A stretch of DNA of 64,000 bases, taken from Deltaproteobacteria bacterium. Lineage in GTDB: Bacteria > Myxococcota > B64-G9. The translations under genes were made by a program, and so were the position numbers. Position 1 is the stretch's first letter. Every line of letters starts with the position of its first letter. Of the stretch, positions 8,851 through 20,100 are shown piece after piece. The notes under the pieces are model-generated. The model saw nothing but the letters and a program-made list of their open reading frames with translations, did no database searches and was not told where the DNA came from. Where the stretch lies: contig JAFGRB010000211.1 of the NCBI GenBank assembly GCA_016935365.1, positions 1 through 64,000 on the forward strand, in the 5' to 3' direction.

Positions 8851-9597
8851 GTGAAGATTCTGGTAACCGCGAAGCGCGTCACGGATCCCGACGTCAAGAT
8901 CAAGGTCAAGCCGGACGGCAGCGGGATCGTGACCGAGGGCGTCGATTACAAGGTAAACCCCTTCGACGAGATCGCCATCGAGGAGGCCATTCGGATCAAG
9001 GAGAAGAACAAGGCCGAGGTGGTCGTGGTCAGCATCGGCTCGAAGGAGTCCACCAAGGAGATTCGCTCCGGTCTGGCCATGGGCGCGGATCGCGGCATCC
9101 TCATCGTGACCGACAAGCAGATCGACTCGAACACCGTGGCCGCAGCGCTCGTCAAGATCGTCGAGGAAGAGAAGCCGGATCTCGTGCTGATGGGCAAGCA
9201 GGCGGTCGACGGCGACAACAACCAGGCCGGCCAGATCCTGGCCGAGATGCTCGATTGGCCTCAGGCTTGCTTCGCTTCCAAGCTGGAGCTCGAGGAAGGC
9301 AAGGCCAAGGTGACCCGCGAGGTCGACGGCGGCTTCGATCACGTGGAGCTGGATCTGCCCGCGCTCGTCACGGCCGACCTGCGTCTGAACGAGCCCCGCT
9401 ATGCTTCGCTGCCCGGCATCATGAAGGCCAAGCGCAAGCCGATCAAGGAGATGGAGCTCGACGGCATGGGCCTGGATGTCCAGCCCTTCGTGGTCTGGCA
9501 CGGCTTCAGCACGCCTCCCGAGCGCAAGGCCGGCGAGATGGTCCCGGATGTGCCGACCCTGGTCGCCAAGCTGCGCGACGAGGCCAAGGTCATCTGA
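8851..9597 (+). CDS. etfB: Electron transfer flavoprotein beta subunit
   Basis: A 248-residue EtfB beginning at GTG with AGGAGGGCGAG upstream. Start MKILVTAKRVTDPDVKIKV, then NPFDEIAIEEA and the signature DLVLMGKQAVDGDNNQ with LPALVTAD, match EtfB throughout. It forms the FAD/AMP-carrying heterodimer with EtfA, whose gene follows after 31 bases. The adjoining GlcD- and GlcF-type genes suggest the electron source is a 2-hydroxyacid oxidase complex, not (or not only) acyl-CoA dehydrogenases. Confidence 0.94.
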   Translation: MKILVTAKRVTDPDVKIKVKPDGSGIVTEGVDYKVNPFDEIAIEEAIRIKEKNKAEVVVVSIGSKESTKEIRSGLAMGADRGILIVTDKQIDSNTVAAALVKIVEEEKPDLVLMGKQAVDGDNNQAGQILAEMLDWPQACFASKLELEEGKAKVTREVDGGFDHVELDLPALVTADLRLNEPRYASLPGIMKAKRKPIKEMELDGMGLDVQPFVVWHGFSTPPERKAGEMVPDVPTLVAKLRDEAKVI

Positions 9598-9628
9598 GAC
9601 GCGGGATACCGAGGAAAGGAGAGCAGTG

Positions 9629-10600
9629 ATGGGTAACGTGCTCGTCATCGCCGAACACAAGGACGGGACGCTTAAGAAAGTGAGCCTGCCCGCGTTTGCG
9701 TTCGCTCGGGACTATGTGGGCAAGCAGGGCGGTGAGTTCCACATCCTGGTTGCGGGTTGCAACGTGGGCACCGTGGCCGACGAGTGCCTCTGCTACGGGG
9801 CTGCCAGGGTTCACGTGGCGGATCACGAGAGCCTCAAGAACTATCTGTGCGAGAGCTACACGCCGGTCGTCGTCCAGGTCGCCAAGGACATGAACGCCGA
9901 GGTCGTGGCCGCCACGACCACCGCCATCGCCAAGGACCTCCTGCCCCGCGTGGCGGCCCGGATGAAGGCCGGCATGGCTTCCGACGTGACCGCCATCACC
10001 GACAAGGGGCACTTCGAGCGCCCGGTCTGGGCCGGCAACGCCATGGTGGATGTGGAGATCACGACCCCGGTCAAGGTGGCCAGCGTCCGCGGCACCGAGT
10101 TCGAGCCGGCGCCCAGGCAAGACGCCGCCGGCGAGAAGGTCGACGTCTCCGTGGACGTGGATCTGGGCGCGCTGAAGAAGCGCTTTCTCCAGTTCGAGGA
10201 GATCAAGTCCGATCGTCCGGAGCTGACGGAGGCGGCGGTCATCGTCTCGGGTGGCCGGGGGACGAAGGGCGACGAGGGCTTCAAGCTCATCGACAAGCTG
10301 GCCGATCTGCTGGGGGCCGCGGTGGGCGCGACCCGGGCCGTGGTCGATGCGGGCTGGCAGCCAAACGATCTCCAGGTCGGCCAGACCGGCAAGGTGGTCG
10401 CCCCGGATCTCTACTTCGCCATCGGATTGTCGGGCGCCATCCAGCATCTGGCGGGCATGAAGGGCTCCAAGGTCATCGTGGCCATCAACAAGGACGAGGA
10501 GGCGCCCATCTTCACCGTGGCCGACTACGGACTGGTGGCCGACCTCTTCAAGGCCGTGCCCGAGCTCGTCGAGGAGATCCAGAAGGTCAAATCGGCCTGA
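9629..10600 (+). CDS. etfA: Electron transfer flavoprotein alpha subunit
   Basis: 323 residues, with GGAAAGGAGAG upstream of the ATG. The C-terminal FAD-binding half is complete: [52 protein letters not shown] and [10 protein letters not shown]. There is no N-terminal ferredoxin domain, unlike the EtfA of the Acetobacterium lactate dehydrogenase complex. Partner of EtfB; the pair is followed by FAD-oxidase and Fe-S genes. Confidence 0.94.
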   Translation: MGNVLVIAEHKDGTLKKVSLPAFAFARDYVGKQGGEFHILVAGCNVGTVADECLCYGAARVHVADHESLKNYLCESYTPVVVQVAKDMNAEVVAATTTAIAKDLLPRVAARMKAGMASDVTAITDKGHFERPVWAGNAMVDVEITTPVKVASVRGTEFEPAPRQDAAGEKVDVSVDVDLGALKKRFLQFEEIKSDRPELTEAAVIVSGGRGTKGDEGFKLIDKLADLLGAAVGATRAVVDAGWQPNDLQVGQTGKVVAPDLYFAIGLSGAIQHLAGMKGSKVIVAINKDEEAPIFTVADYGLVADLFKAVPELVEEIQKVKSA

Positions 10601-10667
10601 GTCGGCGCGCCTCTTGGCGGGCGGCCCCGGGCGAGCGCGGCAGGCGTATGACAGTGCGGGAGGAGCG

Positions 10668-12068
10668 ATGCTCGCGCGGCGCGTTCGCAAGGCCTTGCAG
10701 GAAATCGTGGGTGAGGCCCACGCCCGCTTCGATCCAGCCCAGCTCGCTCTCTACGCATACGACGCCACCCCGTTTGCGGCGCCCGCACAGCCCGACGGTG
10801 TGCTGATGCCGGCGAGCGCCGAGGAGGTGGCCGGGATCGTCCGGCTGGCCGGCGCCGAGGGCTTGCCCGTCGTGCCGCGCGGCGCGGGCACCAACCTGAC
10901 CGGCGGTGCTCGGGCGGTGCAGGGCGGTCTGGTGCTCGCGATGACGCGGATGGATCGCATCCTGGCAGTCGATGCGGACAGCTTCCAGGCCGTGGTCCAG
11001 CCGGGTGTGGTGACCGAGGACCTCCAGGAAGCGGCGGGCGAGCAAGGCCTGTTCTATCCGCCGGATCCCCAGAGCGCCGACACCTGCACGCTCGGCGGCA
11101 ACCTGGCCGAGAACGCCGGCGGTCCGCGGGCGGTCAAGTACGGCGTGACCCGCCAGTACGTGCTGGCCCTGCAGGTGGTGCTGGCCAGCGGGCAGATCGT
11201 GCGCCTGGGCGCCAGGACCCTGAAGTCGGTCGCCGGCTATGACCTGTGCTCTCTGATGGTCGGCTCCGAGGGCACCCTGGGCATCATCACCGAGGCCACC
11301 CTGCGCCTTCTGCCGGCGCCCGAGCGCCGGGAGACCTTGCTGGCCGTCTTCGAGCGCCTGCGCGACGCCGCCAAGGCGGTATGCGCCTCCATGCGCTCGG
11401 GCGTGATCCCGTCGGCCGTGGAGCTCGTCGATGAGGCCTCGCTGCGGTGTCTGCCGGATCTCGGGCTCGATCTGCCCGAGGCGGCAGCGGCCGTGCTGGT
11501 CATGGAGGTGGACGGGAGCGCTGCCGAGGCCGTGCGCGCCGCCGGGCGGCTGGCCGAGGTCATGCAGGCCGGGGGGGCTTGCCGGGTGATGAGGGCAGCG
11601 GACGAGGCGGAGGCCGAAAGGCTCTGGAAGGCGCGGCGGGAGGTGGGTCCTTCACTGGCCCGCATCGCGCCGCTTCGGATCAACGAGGACATCGTGGTCC
11701 CGATCGCGCGCCTGCCCGAGGCCATCTCCGGGATCCACGAGCTCGCGCGCGAGCAGGATGTGACCTGCGCTTGCTTCGGGCATGCCGGCGATGGCAACAT
11801 CCACGTCAACTTCCTCCTCCAACCGGATCGCAGCGGCGAGCGCGAGCGCGTCGAGCGAGCCGTGGCCCGGGTCTTCGACCTCGTGGTCGGCCTGGGGGGC
11901 AGCATCACCGGAGAGCACGGGGTGGGGACCACCAAGCAGGCCTTTCTCGGGCTGGAGCTCGGCGCCGAGGTCGTCGAGCTGATGCGACGGGTGAAGGCGG
12001 CCCTGGATCCGGACGGGATACTCAATCCCGGCAAGGTGCTCCCGCTGCCGGGTCTCGGGCGGGCGTGA
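10668..12068 (+). CDS. GlcD-type FAD-linked 2-hydroxyacid dehydrogenase
   Basis: 466 residues; I chose ATG 10668 because GGGAGGAG sits 4-8 bases upstream. It has the FAD-binding PCMH domain (RGAGTNLTGGA at about 75-85; PDPQSADTCTLGGNLAENAGGPRAVKYG; GSEGTLGIITE) and the C-terminal FAD-oxidase domain (CFGHAGDGNIHVNF, GSITGEHGVGTTK, DPDGILNPGK). This is the GlcD/D-lactate dehydrogenase family: oxidation of glycolate, D-lactate or a similar 2-hydroxyacid. Position after etfBA and before a GlcF-type Fe-S gene suggests that electrons pass through the Fe-S subunit and/or ETF. The substrate is not determinable. Confidence 0.88.
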   Translation: MLARRVRKALQEIVGEAHARFDPAQLALYAYDATPFAAPAQPDGVLMPASAEEVAGIVRLAGAEGLPVVPRGAGTNLTGGARAVQGGLVLAMTRMDRILAVDADSFQAVVQPGVVTEDLQEAAGEQGLFYPPDPQSADTCTLGGNLAENAGGPRAVKYGVTRQYVLALQVVLASGQIVRLGARTLKSVAGYDLCSLMVGSEGTLGIITEATLRLLPAPERRETLLAVFERLRDAAKAVCASMRSGVIPSAVELVDEASLRCLPDLGLDLPEAAAAVLVMEVDGSAAEAVRAAGRLAEVMQAGGACRVMRAADEAEAERLWKARREVGPSLARIAPLRINEDIVVPIARLPEAISGIHELAREQDVTCACFGHAGDGNIHVNFLLQPDRSGERERVERAVARVFDLVVGLGGSITGEHGVGTTKQAFLGLELGAEVVELMRRVKAALDPDGILNPGKVLPLPGLGRA

Positions 12069-13375
12069 GACGCTCGGGGAGGTGGCGGACGGAGGCCTGG
12101 ATCCGAGACGAGCTCACGCGCTGTGTACGCTGCGGCAACTGCATGGCGGTCTGTCCGGTCTACGAGTTGCTGCGCGAGGAAGGCGCGGTGGCGCGGGGCA
12201 AGATCGCGCTCGTGGAGGCGCTCGCCGCGGGCGACCTCGAAGACGACCGGCACGCGCGTCATTTCCTGACCGCCTGTCTGCTCTGCGGCCGCTGCAAGAG
12301 CGCCTGCCCCAACGAGGTCGACACACCCGCCCTGGTCCAGTACGCGCGGGCTCGTCTCGCGCGCCGGTCTTGGCTCAAGCGCTGGTCATTGGGCCGCTTG
12401 CTCCCGGCGCAGCGTCTGCTGCCGCGTCTGCTCCGCGCCGCGAGGGCGATCCGGCTTTTGTGGGCGCGGAGGATCCCGGGCTCGAGCGGGCTGCACATCC
12501 GTTTCTCGCGCGGGGCCGACGGCCAGCGCAGGCGGATCCCGCCTCTGGTGCGGCCCTTTTTTCTGGATCGCGATCACCCTCCGCCCAAAGGCGAAGGGCC
12601 CGAGGTGGCCTTCTTCGTCGGCTGTGTGCACAATTACATGCGGCCCGAGTCGGCGCAGGCGGCCATCGATGCGCTCAGCGCGCTGGGTGCGAGGGTGCAC
12701 GTGCCTGCCGGTCAGGCCTGCTGCGGGCTGCCGGCCTGGGGCGCAGGCGAGAGCGAAGGCGCCCGCAAGCTCGCTCGCCGCAACCTGGAGGCGCTCGCAC
12801 CGGCGGGCGAGATGCCCGACTTCGTCACGTCCGTGTGCGCCTCGTGCGCATACATGCTCCGCTTTCACATGCATGAGCTGCTCGAGGCAGAGCCGGGCCT
12901 GGCCGAGCGGGCCCGGATGCTGATGAGCAGGGTGCTCCCCTTCTCAATGCTCTGGTCCCGGCTGGCGGGCTTGGACCGGGAAGGTGCTGGACGGCAGCGC
13001 AATGGCTCGCTGCTGACCTACCACGACCCCTGCCATCTCTCGCGGGCCTTCGGGGAGAAGGCCGCTCCGCGTTTTCTCCTGACGCGGCTTCGCGACAGGC
13101 GCTTCGTGGAGATGTCCCATCCATGTCGCTGCTGCGGGCACGGGGGCGTGTTCAATCTCGCCCATTTCGAGCTCTCGGCCGCCATGGCCCGGGACAAGGC
13201 GCGCAGGGTGAGGGAGAGCGGTGCGAGCGTCGTGGTCACCGAGTGCTCCGGCTGCCTCTTGCAGCTGAGCGAGGCGCTGGCGCAGGCAGTGCCGGCTGTG
13301 GAGGTCTGGACGACCGCCGAGGCGCTGGCCAGGTGCGGTGTCGAAGAAGCCGATCTCGGGCAGGGAGAGGATTGA
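12065..13375 (+). CDS. GlcF-type Fe-S oxidoreductase with two CCG domains
   Basis: 436 residues. GTG at 12065 overlaps the GlcD stop (GTGA). Two 4Fe-4S motifs lie near the N-terminus, CVRCGNCMAVCP and CLLCGRCKSACP. Two cysteine-rich CCG domains follow, the first with CCGLPAWGAGE and the second with CRCCGHGG plus the downstream CSGC. This is the GlcF/LutA/heterodisulfide-reductase-subunit layout. It likely forms the electron-transfer partner of the preceding FAD subunit, at the membrane or with ETF. An intergenic promoter (13398-13426) separates it from the next gene. Confidence 0.88.
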   Translation: MRRSGRWRTEAWIRDELTRCVRCGNCMAVCPVYELLREEGAVARGKIALVEALAAGDLEDDRHARHFLTACLLCGRCKSACPNEVDTPALVQYARARLARRSWLKRWSLGRLLPAQRLLPRLLRAARAIRLLWARRIPGSSGLHIRFSRGADGQRRRIPPLVRPFFLDRDHPPPKGEGPEVAFFVGCVHNYMRPESAQAAIDALSALGARVHVPAGQACCGLPAWGAGESEGARKLARRNLEALAPAGEMPDFVTSVCASCAYMLRFHMHELLEAEPGLAERARMLMSRVLPFSMLWSRLAGLDREGAGRQRNGSLLTYHDPCHLSRAFGEKAAPRFLLTRLRDRRFVEMSHPCRCCGHGGVFNLAHFELSAAMARDKARRVRESGASVVVTECSGCLLQLSEALAQAVPAVEVWTTAEALARCGVEEADLGQGED

Positions 13376-13397
13376 AAGAGCAAGCTGTTGGATGAAC

Positions 13398-13426
13398 TTG
13401 ACAATCCGATTTCGAGGGCCTACTCT
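13398..13426 (+). promoter_or_regulatory. Sigma-70-type promoter at the head of the putative RiPP locus
   Basis: TTGACA (13398-13403), 17-base spacer, TACTCT (13421-13426), in the gap after the GlcF-type gene. Predicted leader is about 48 bases before ATG 13481. This is one of the better promoter matches in the window. Confidence 0.6.
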
Positions 13427-13480
13427 TGTCGCCGGATCGAGCTGAGGTCAACTATTTCTGCAATCGAATCGAGGGCGGTG

Positions 13481-14095
13481 ATGGCAAAAAAGACTTCGAA
13501 AAAAAAGGGGAAAAAGGCCATCAGGCGCGCCGTCAAGAAGGCGGTCAAGGCGGTGAAGAAGGCCAAGAAGAAGACCGGCAAGAAGCCTGCCAAGAAGGCT
13601 GCCAAGAAGCCTGCCAAGAAGGCTGCCAAGAAGGCTGCCAAGAAGGCTGCCAAGAAGCCTGTCAAGAAGGCTGTCAAGAAGGCGGTCAAGAAGGCGGTCA
13701 AGAAGGCTGCCAAGAAGGCCGTCAAGAAGGCCGTCAAGACCGTCAAGTCCAGGCCCAGCCCGAGGAAGGCCGGCAAGGCAGCGCCGACGAGGCCCGCAGC
13801 CAAGAAGCCGCGCGCGGTTCCGTTCTCGCTCGATTCCCGGCTGGCCCGTCAGAAAGATGTGGCCTGGCGCCTGATCGATGGCGAGGCGGTGATCATCACG
13901 CCGGCAGACAGCACCATGCACACCCTCAACGACACGGGCACGCGCATCTGGGAGCTCATCGACGGCAAGCGGACCGTGCGCGACGTGGCCCGGGCCCTGC
14001 AGGCAGAGTTCGAGGTCGAGTCGGAGCGCGCCCAGGATGACGCGCTCTGGTTCGTCGAGTGCCTGGCCAAGAAGGGCCTGATCGAGGGCAGCTGA
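13481..14095 (+). CDS. PqqD-type peptide-recognition protein with H1-like lysine-rich N-terminus
   Basis: 204 residues. Residues 1-112 are almost only Lys, Ala, Val and Pro in KKA-A/V-KK-type repeats, as in histone-H1-like nucleoid proteins. Residues about 123-203 form a complete PqqD domain: WRLIDGEAVIITPADSTMHTLNDTGTRIWELIDGKRTVRDVA followed by FEVESERAQDD and a final helix ending KKGLIE. PqqD domains are RiPP recognition elements that grip a precursor's leader and present it to radical SAM or other modifying enzymes. A precursor-like peptide, a kinase and a radical SAM gene follow at 21.2-24.0 kb. The fusion to a DNA- or polyanion-binding-like tail is unusual. I used ATG 13481, with GAGGG just upstream and the KAAKK region in frame. 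Confidence 0.85.
   Translation: MAKKTSKKKGKKAIRRAVKKAVKAVKKAKKKTGKKPAKKAAKKPAKKAAKKAAKKAAKKPVKKAVKKAVKKAVKKAAKKAVKKAVKTVKSRPSPRKAGKAAPTRPAAKKPRAVPFSLDSRLARQKDVAWRLIDGEAVIITPADSTMHTLNDTGTRIWELIDGKRTVRDVARALQAEFEVESERAQDDALWFVECLAKKGLIEGS
13529..13744 (+). repeat. In-frame KAAKK/KAVKK coding repeat
   Basis: A tract of AAGAAGG-CTGCC and AAGAAGG-C(T/G)GTC units of 12-15 bases encoding the lysine-rich half of the PqqD fusion. Near-identical units make the length prone to change by slippage or assembly error. Confidence 0.8.
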
Positions 14096-14113
14096 ACCCG
14101 GTCTCACGCTCGA

Positions 14114-14143
14114 TTGATTTTCTCGACAGACTGAGAGTAGTAT
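14114..14143 (+). promoter_or_regulatory. Possible internal promoter before the giant lipoprotein gene
   Basis: TTGATT (14114-14119) and TAGTAT (14138-14143) with an 18-base spacer lie in the 99-base gap before ATG 14195. This is a moderate match. It could be read together with, or instead of, the promoter at 13398. Confidence 0.35.
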
Positions 14144-14194
14144 GGGGGGCACTGAGGGGGCTCTACCGTGCTCCTTGGCGGGAGGTTCGAGATC

Positions 14195-17100
14195 ATGAAG
14201 CTATCGAAAGTGTTGTGGATATTCGGCTTGCTTTCCTTGCTGGGTTCGAGCGCCTGCGATTGCGACGGTGACGCGGAGAACCCGTGTGACTGCGAACCCA
14301 CGATCACCTTCCTCAGCCCGACCGGCGGCGCGTTGACGGAGTTCAACGACACCAACGAGACCGAGGAGGGGATCCAGTACCCGGTTCGCATTCAACTTCG
14401 CTGTGTGCCCGACGGCACGTCCCTGACCTTCACGAACAGCCTCTCGCCGGGTGAGACGGTCCGCCGGGATGTATCCGACGGCGACGGCGATGGAGAGAGC
14501 AGCATCGAGTACGGCGAGCTCACCTTTCTCGACGGAGTCAACCGGATCTGCGTGACCGGCAGCGTCGAGGTCGCCTGGATGGAGGACGGGAGCCTGGGCT
14601 GCTCGACCCGGAGCGTACCCGAACTGGAGATCTGCAAGGACGTGACCGTACAGCTCGGCGTACCGGCTTGCCGTTTCGAGAATCCAGAGGATGGATCCAC
14701 GCTCACACAAGCGGATGACGACGATCCGATCGCGGCCGGCTTCCAGCAGGACGTGGCGGTCGTCTGCAAGGGCGTCGACGATGGACAGGATGTCGAGCTG
14801 AGCATCAACGCCAGGCCGCCCATCACGGGCGTGCTGGCCTTTTCCCGCGTCGACTTCGACAGCGTCGATCTGGCCGAGGGGGCCGATCTTTTGCACCTCG
14901 AGACCCAGGGCCAGGGCGGCGAGAGTGTGATCGCCGAGATCGGAGTGACCGTGGACACGGGCGGGTGCGCGGTCCGGCTAACCCCCATGGGCGGCGTCAC
15001 GTTCCGGGCCGCGGATGACGAGGAGCCCGGCGTCGAGGGCTTGCAGATCAGCCTGACCGTCTCGACCGATCCGGTCGGGGCCTTTGCCTGCGCGGATGGG
15101 AGCGCAGTCCGGGTCATCGTCGATGGACAGGAGTTCCAGGGCGTGCTTTCCGACGGGACGGCCATCGTGCTGGCCACTTTGCCGGACGGTGAGATCGAGG
15201 CCTTTGCCGAGGTGGAGGAGGCGGGTGGACGGACAGGGCGCTCGCTCGTCAATCGCTACTTCGTCTGCGCCTCTCCGGTCGAGGTGTCCATCCTGTCGCC
15301 GAGAGACGATCCCGATCACTCCACGCCCATCACCGATGCGGCGGATCGCGACCCCGCTCCGGGTATCCAGATCGCGGTCCGCGGGAATACCTCCGGGGTG
15401 CCGGACGCCGAGCGAATGTGGCTCAAGCTGGACGAGCGGATCGTCATGGACGGGCTCGATCCGCTTCGCCCGGTGGCCTTCCAGCCGGGCGGGGAGTACG
15501 AGTTCCGCTACCTCTCCTTCCTGCAGCCGGGCGAGCACGTCGTGAGCGTGGAGGGTGAGGACGCGTGCGGAGAGCGGGCCGCGATCAGCTCTACGGTCTG
15601 GGTGGTGACCGCCCAGGTCACCTGCCAGGTGGTGGACCCGGCCGACGGATCTACGCTGCTTGCAGCCGACGACAAGGACGGCGATCCGGATAACGACCTG
15701 CAGTATGACGTCGGTGTGCTGACCGCCAACGTCAGCGGCGGTGGCACATTCGAGATCCTCGTCGACGGCACGACCTTCGGTCCCTTCCCGGTGGACACGG
15801 ACACCCAGAGCGGGATGGGGGAGGTGCGCTTTGTCGATGGTCAGGGCATCAGCGTCCAGTGCCTGCTCTCGAGCGGAGAGGCCTCGCCCACCAACCGGAT
15901 CGATGTGGACGGCCATCCGCCGACGATCGAGATCACGGATCCTGCCGGAGGGGCGACTTTCCAGGATCCTGCTCAGGCGGTGTGCGTAGAGACGACCGGC
16001 GTGGAGAATGGGCAGCTCGTCACCGTGCTCGTGGAGCAGGGGGCGAGCTCGGACAGCGTCTCCGCCAGCATCACCGGCAACCAGGTCTGCATCGGCAACG
16101 TGCCCTGGTTCAGCGGTGCCAACACGGTCACGGCCAGCGTGAGCGATGCGGCCGGCAACCCGGCCGAGAGCACTCCGCTGGATGTGACCTACCAGTCCTG
16201 CACGGCCGAGCCGCAGATCACCTTCATCAACCCGGACCCGACCCCGCCGGTCGAGATATCGAATGCAGGTCCGTACACCGTCGAGGTCGACGTGACCGAG
16301 GTGCTCGACGCGCACGATGTCGAGCTGGTGATCGTGACCAACGGCGTGCCGGCCCAGCCCGTCACCCCGAACCGCTTCGGGGGCGGCCGGGCCGAGTTCG
16401 ACGTCGTGCTCGCCAATGGCAGCATCCAGTTCCAGGTGAGCGCGACCAACTTCTGCGGCACGGGCCAGGAGCAGCTGGATGCGCTCGTGGGCGATCCCAA
16501 CCTCCCGAGCATCGCCATTTCCTCGCCGGCGGACGGCGATTGCTCGCAGACCTCGACCGTGAGCGTGAGCGCCCAGACCACCAACGCCGACTCCCGGGTC
16601 TGCCTGTTCTGCTTCCGGCCGCGCTCGGCCGACGCGATACCCGAGTGCAGCCTGGCCACGCCGGGCTTCTGGACCACGGGTGCGGTCGACGGCGCGGGCG
16701 TGTGCAGCTCCCAGATCGACGCCCAGTTTCCGTCCGAGGGTGACTTCCAGATCTGGGCCAGCGTGTCCAATGACCACGGCAGCTCGACCTCGCCCGCGGT
16801 CGGCTACCGGATCGACGCCACGCCCCCGACGGTGAGCATCGACGAGCCTTCTGCCGGTGCCGTGTTCAACGCGTCGAGCCCCGACGCGGTGCCGGGCGGG
16901 GAGCTTCAGATCCGGGTCGTGGTGAGCGCCGACGTGCGCGACGGGCTGACGGCGGAGCTCACCGGCCACGACGGGATCGGAGACAGCCCGATGCCGGTCT
17001 TCTCGGGTGGGCAGATCACGTTCCAGCGGGTGACCGTGACCGACGGAGACCACAGCCTCGAGGCCCAGGTGACGGACTGCGCAGGCAACACCGGCGCATC

Positions 17101-20100
17101 CATTCCGGTCCAGATCACGGTCGACCGGATCGAGCCGGAGGTCATCGCGCTCGTCCCGGCCGACGGCAGCGCTTTCAGCGTGGCCGGCGACCAGGGCCTC
17201 GGCACGCCGGGCTTCCAGCGCAACGTCACCTGCCAGTTCGCTGCCGGCAGCATCCAGCAAGGCGACGCGCTGAGCCTGACGCGCCAGATCCAGGGGGTGG
17301 ACCCGACGCCGGTCGAGGTGGCCAGCGCCAGCCTCAACGCGGGCGAGACCAGCCGGAGCCTCGGGCTCGTGACCCTGCTGCCGCCTCCGCACAGCCACGG
17401 AAACCTGCGCCTCGTCTGCTCGGTGACGGATGCAGCGGGCAACGCAGGCTCGATCTACTCGGACATTCGGATCGACCTGGACGCCCCCGAAGTGGACATC
17501 ACCCGGCCGACCGACGGAGCGCAGCTCAACCGCTCGTGGGACATGTGCGCCCCGGCCGGCTTTCAGACCCAGGTCAACGTGAGCGTGACGAACATCGAGG
17601 CCGGGGACACCCTCTACCTGTGCGTGTGCGATCCGAGCGGCCCGAGCTCGTGCTCCAACGACGACGCGGGAGCATGCGGGGATGCGGGCTACGGGCGGAC
17701 GGTCACGCCCGGCAGCGTGGGCGGGCCCGGCACGGTGACGCTCAACTGCGTGGACATGCCCCAGGGCGACGTCCGATTGCGAGCCTACGCCGAGAACATC
17801 CCCGGCCAGGGCCAGTGGTCGGCGCCGGTGGCGGTCTACGTGGACTCGCTGCCGCCCACGGTGGCGACGCGGACCATCCTGACAGGCAACGGCGACGACT
17901 GCCTCAACCAGTCCGAGGGCGGCTTGCATGTCCGCCTGACCGTGGACGACCAGGGCAACAGCCTCGACGGGCGCACGGTGCGCCTGTACGAGGACTGGCC
18001 TCCGGGCACGGCGCTGCCCGGCGCGAGCGGGACGGTCGCGGGCGCTACGGTCGATCTGAGCGCCAGCCTGGTCTCCGGTGTGCACGTGCTGACGGCGGTC
18101 TTCTCGGACGCGCTCGGCAACCCCAACATGAGCACATCCCCGCCGATCACCGACCCCAACGCCACCTTCACGGTGACCGTGGATACAGCAGCGCCCGTCA
18201 TTTCCATTTCGAGCCCGAACAAGACCTTGCTGAACCTCTCCGACGACCTGATCTCGGGCGGGGATCTGGACTTCAACTTCTGCGTGAGCTGCTCGGGTGT
18301 CGAGGACGGCCAGGTGGTGACCTTCCTGCCGATGAACGCCACGGCCGCGGTGGCGGACGGCGCGGCCTGCGTGCAGACCTCCATCCCCGAGGGGGACACG
18401 CTGCTCGAGGTCCAGGTGCGAGACGCCTGCGGCAACCCGGAGCCCGGCTGGGCCACCGACCAGCTCGCGGTGCGTGCCGACCTGACTCCGCCTACGATCA
18501 GCTGCAATCCGCCCCCGGCGCAAGACGCTTACTACACGGATACCTCGGTCCACTTCATATGCCAGACCACGGGCACGGATTCGACCCAGCGGATCCAGGT
18601 GGTCTCGACCCAGGGCGGCCCGCGCTGCAGCCCCTACGTGGACGGCTCGGGCACGACCGACTTCTACTGCAACCTGCAGCCCGGGGTCCAGGACCTGGAC
18701 GTCACCGTGACCGATCCGGCCGGCAATGTGTCCGCGCCCTGGCAGAGCACCAATCTGGAGGTCGACATCGCGGGCTGCGACCTGGACGTGCTCGGTTACC
18801 TGCCGGTGGAGATTTTCAACGCCGCCGACGACAAGGACGCGGATCCATCGAACGGCCTGCAGATCGACGTGCAGGCCTGTAGCTCGACCTGCACCGGCAG
18901 CGACGTGCCCACGCCCGTGGTGCGGCTGCGGGTGAGCGGCGGGCTGGTCCAGACCAAGGACCTGGGCGCCGACGGCACGCCCGAGTGCGTGACCTTCTTC
19001 GATGTGAGACTGGACGACGGCGCAGCCGGCGTGGACGTGGAGGCCGAGATCGACGACGGTGGGGGGCACCTGTTCCCCGACGGCTTCCAGGTGGAGATGG
19101 TCGATCTGCTGCCACCGACTCTCGAACGCCTGGCCCCGGGCGAGGACGACGTGCTGTGCGTCGCCAGCCAGGGCAACCCCTCGGCCAACGGCGTGGACAT
19201 CCTCGCCGACCTGTCGACCGGTGCGCCCTGCAACATGGCCTTTGGCTTCCGGGTGACCGACGGCGGCGATCCGACCTACCCGGGCAGCCTTTCGCTGCGC
19301 GAGGGCGCGGACACCCGCGCGGGCCCGACCAGCATCACCGGCGTTCCGTCCCAGAACGTGAACTGGCCCAACGTGGCCCTGACCCACAATGCGAGCCATG
19401 CGCTGCAAGCCGTGGCGACCGACTACGCCGGCAACCCGAGCGTGATCGATCTGAGCGTGATTGCGGACGTGGTCGCGCCGGGCACGGTCAACGCCAGCGC
19501 CGCACTGGAGGACGAGCTGGTCGATCCCGCGGCCAGCCGCCACGCGGATGTGCTGGTGAGCTGGAGTGCGGTAGGCGACGACGGCGCGGACGGCACACCT
19601 GCGGGCTACGAGGTCCGCTACGCCACCGCGCCGATCAGCAGCGAGGCCAGGTGGCAGACCGCGGTGCCCGTCTACTCGGGCCCGAGCACCAGCCCGCCGG
19701 TCTTCGAGGGCTGGCCGCCGCTCAACACCTACTCCATCGCGGTCCGGGCCGTGGACGAGGTGGGCAACTACGGCGCCATCCCATCGCTCTCGCTCGCCAA
19801 CTACTGGCGGACTCACACCGTGGTGGCGCCGGGCGAGGGGGGCTACTTCGCCTATGGGCTTTGGAGCATCGGCGACGTGGATCACGACGGCTACGCCGAC
19901 CTGGCGGTCGGCGCGCACACCGAGCTCACGGGCGGCGGTGGCACGGATGGGGGCGCGGTCTACGTGTTCTACGGCCAGGACGACCTGAGCGCCTGGAGCG
20001 CGGGCCAGCGGCTGAGCAACGACACGGCCAGCGAGAAGTTCGGCTCCGACGTGGGCCGCATCGGCGACATCAGCGGGCCCGAGACCTGCGCGGGAGACGA

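Noticed and set aside
13529-13744. KAAKK tract as a sequencing or assembly artefact
   Set aside because: The frame is maintained from ATG through the repeat into the PqqD domain, and H1-like tracts are common in this kind of organism. Exact repeat number remains uncertain.
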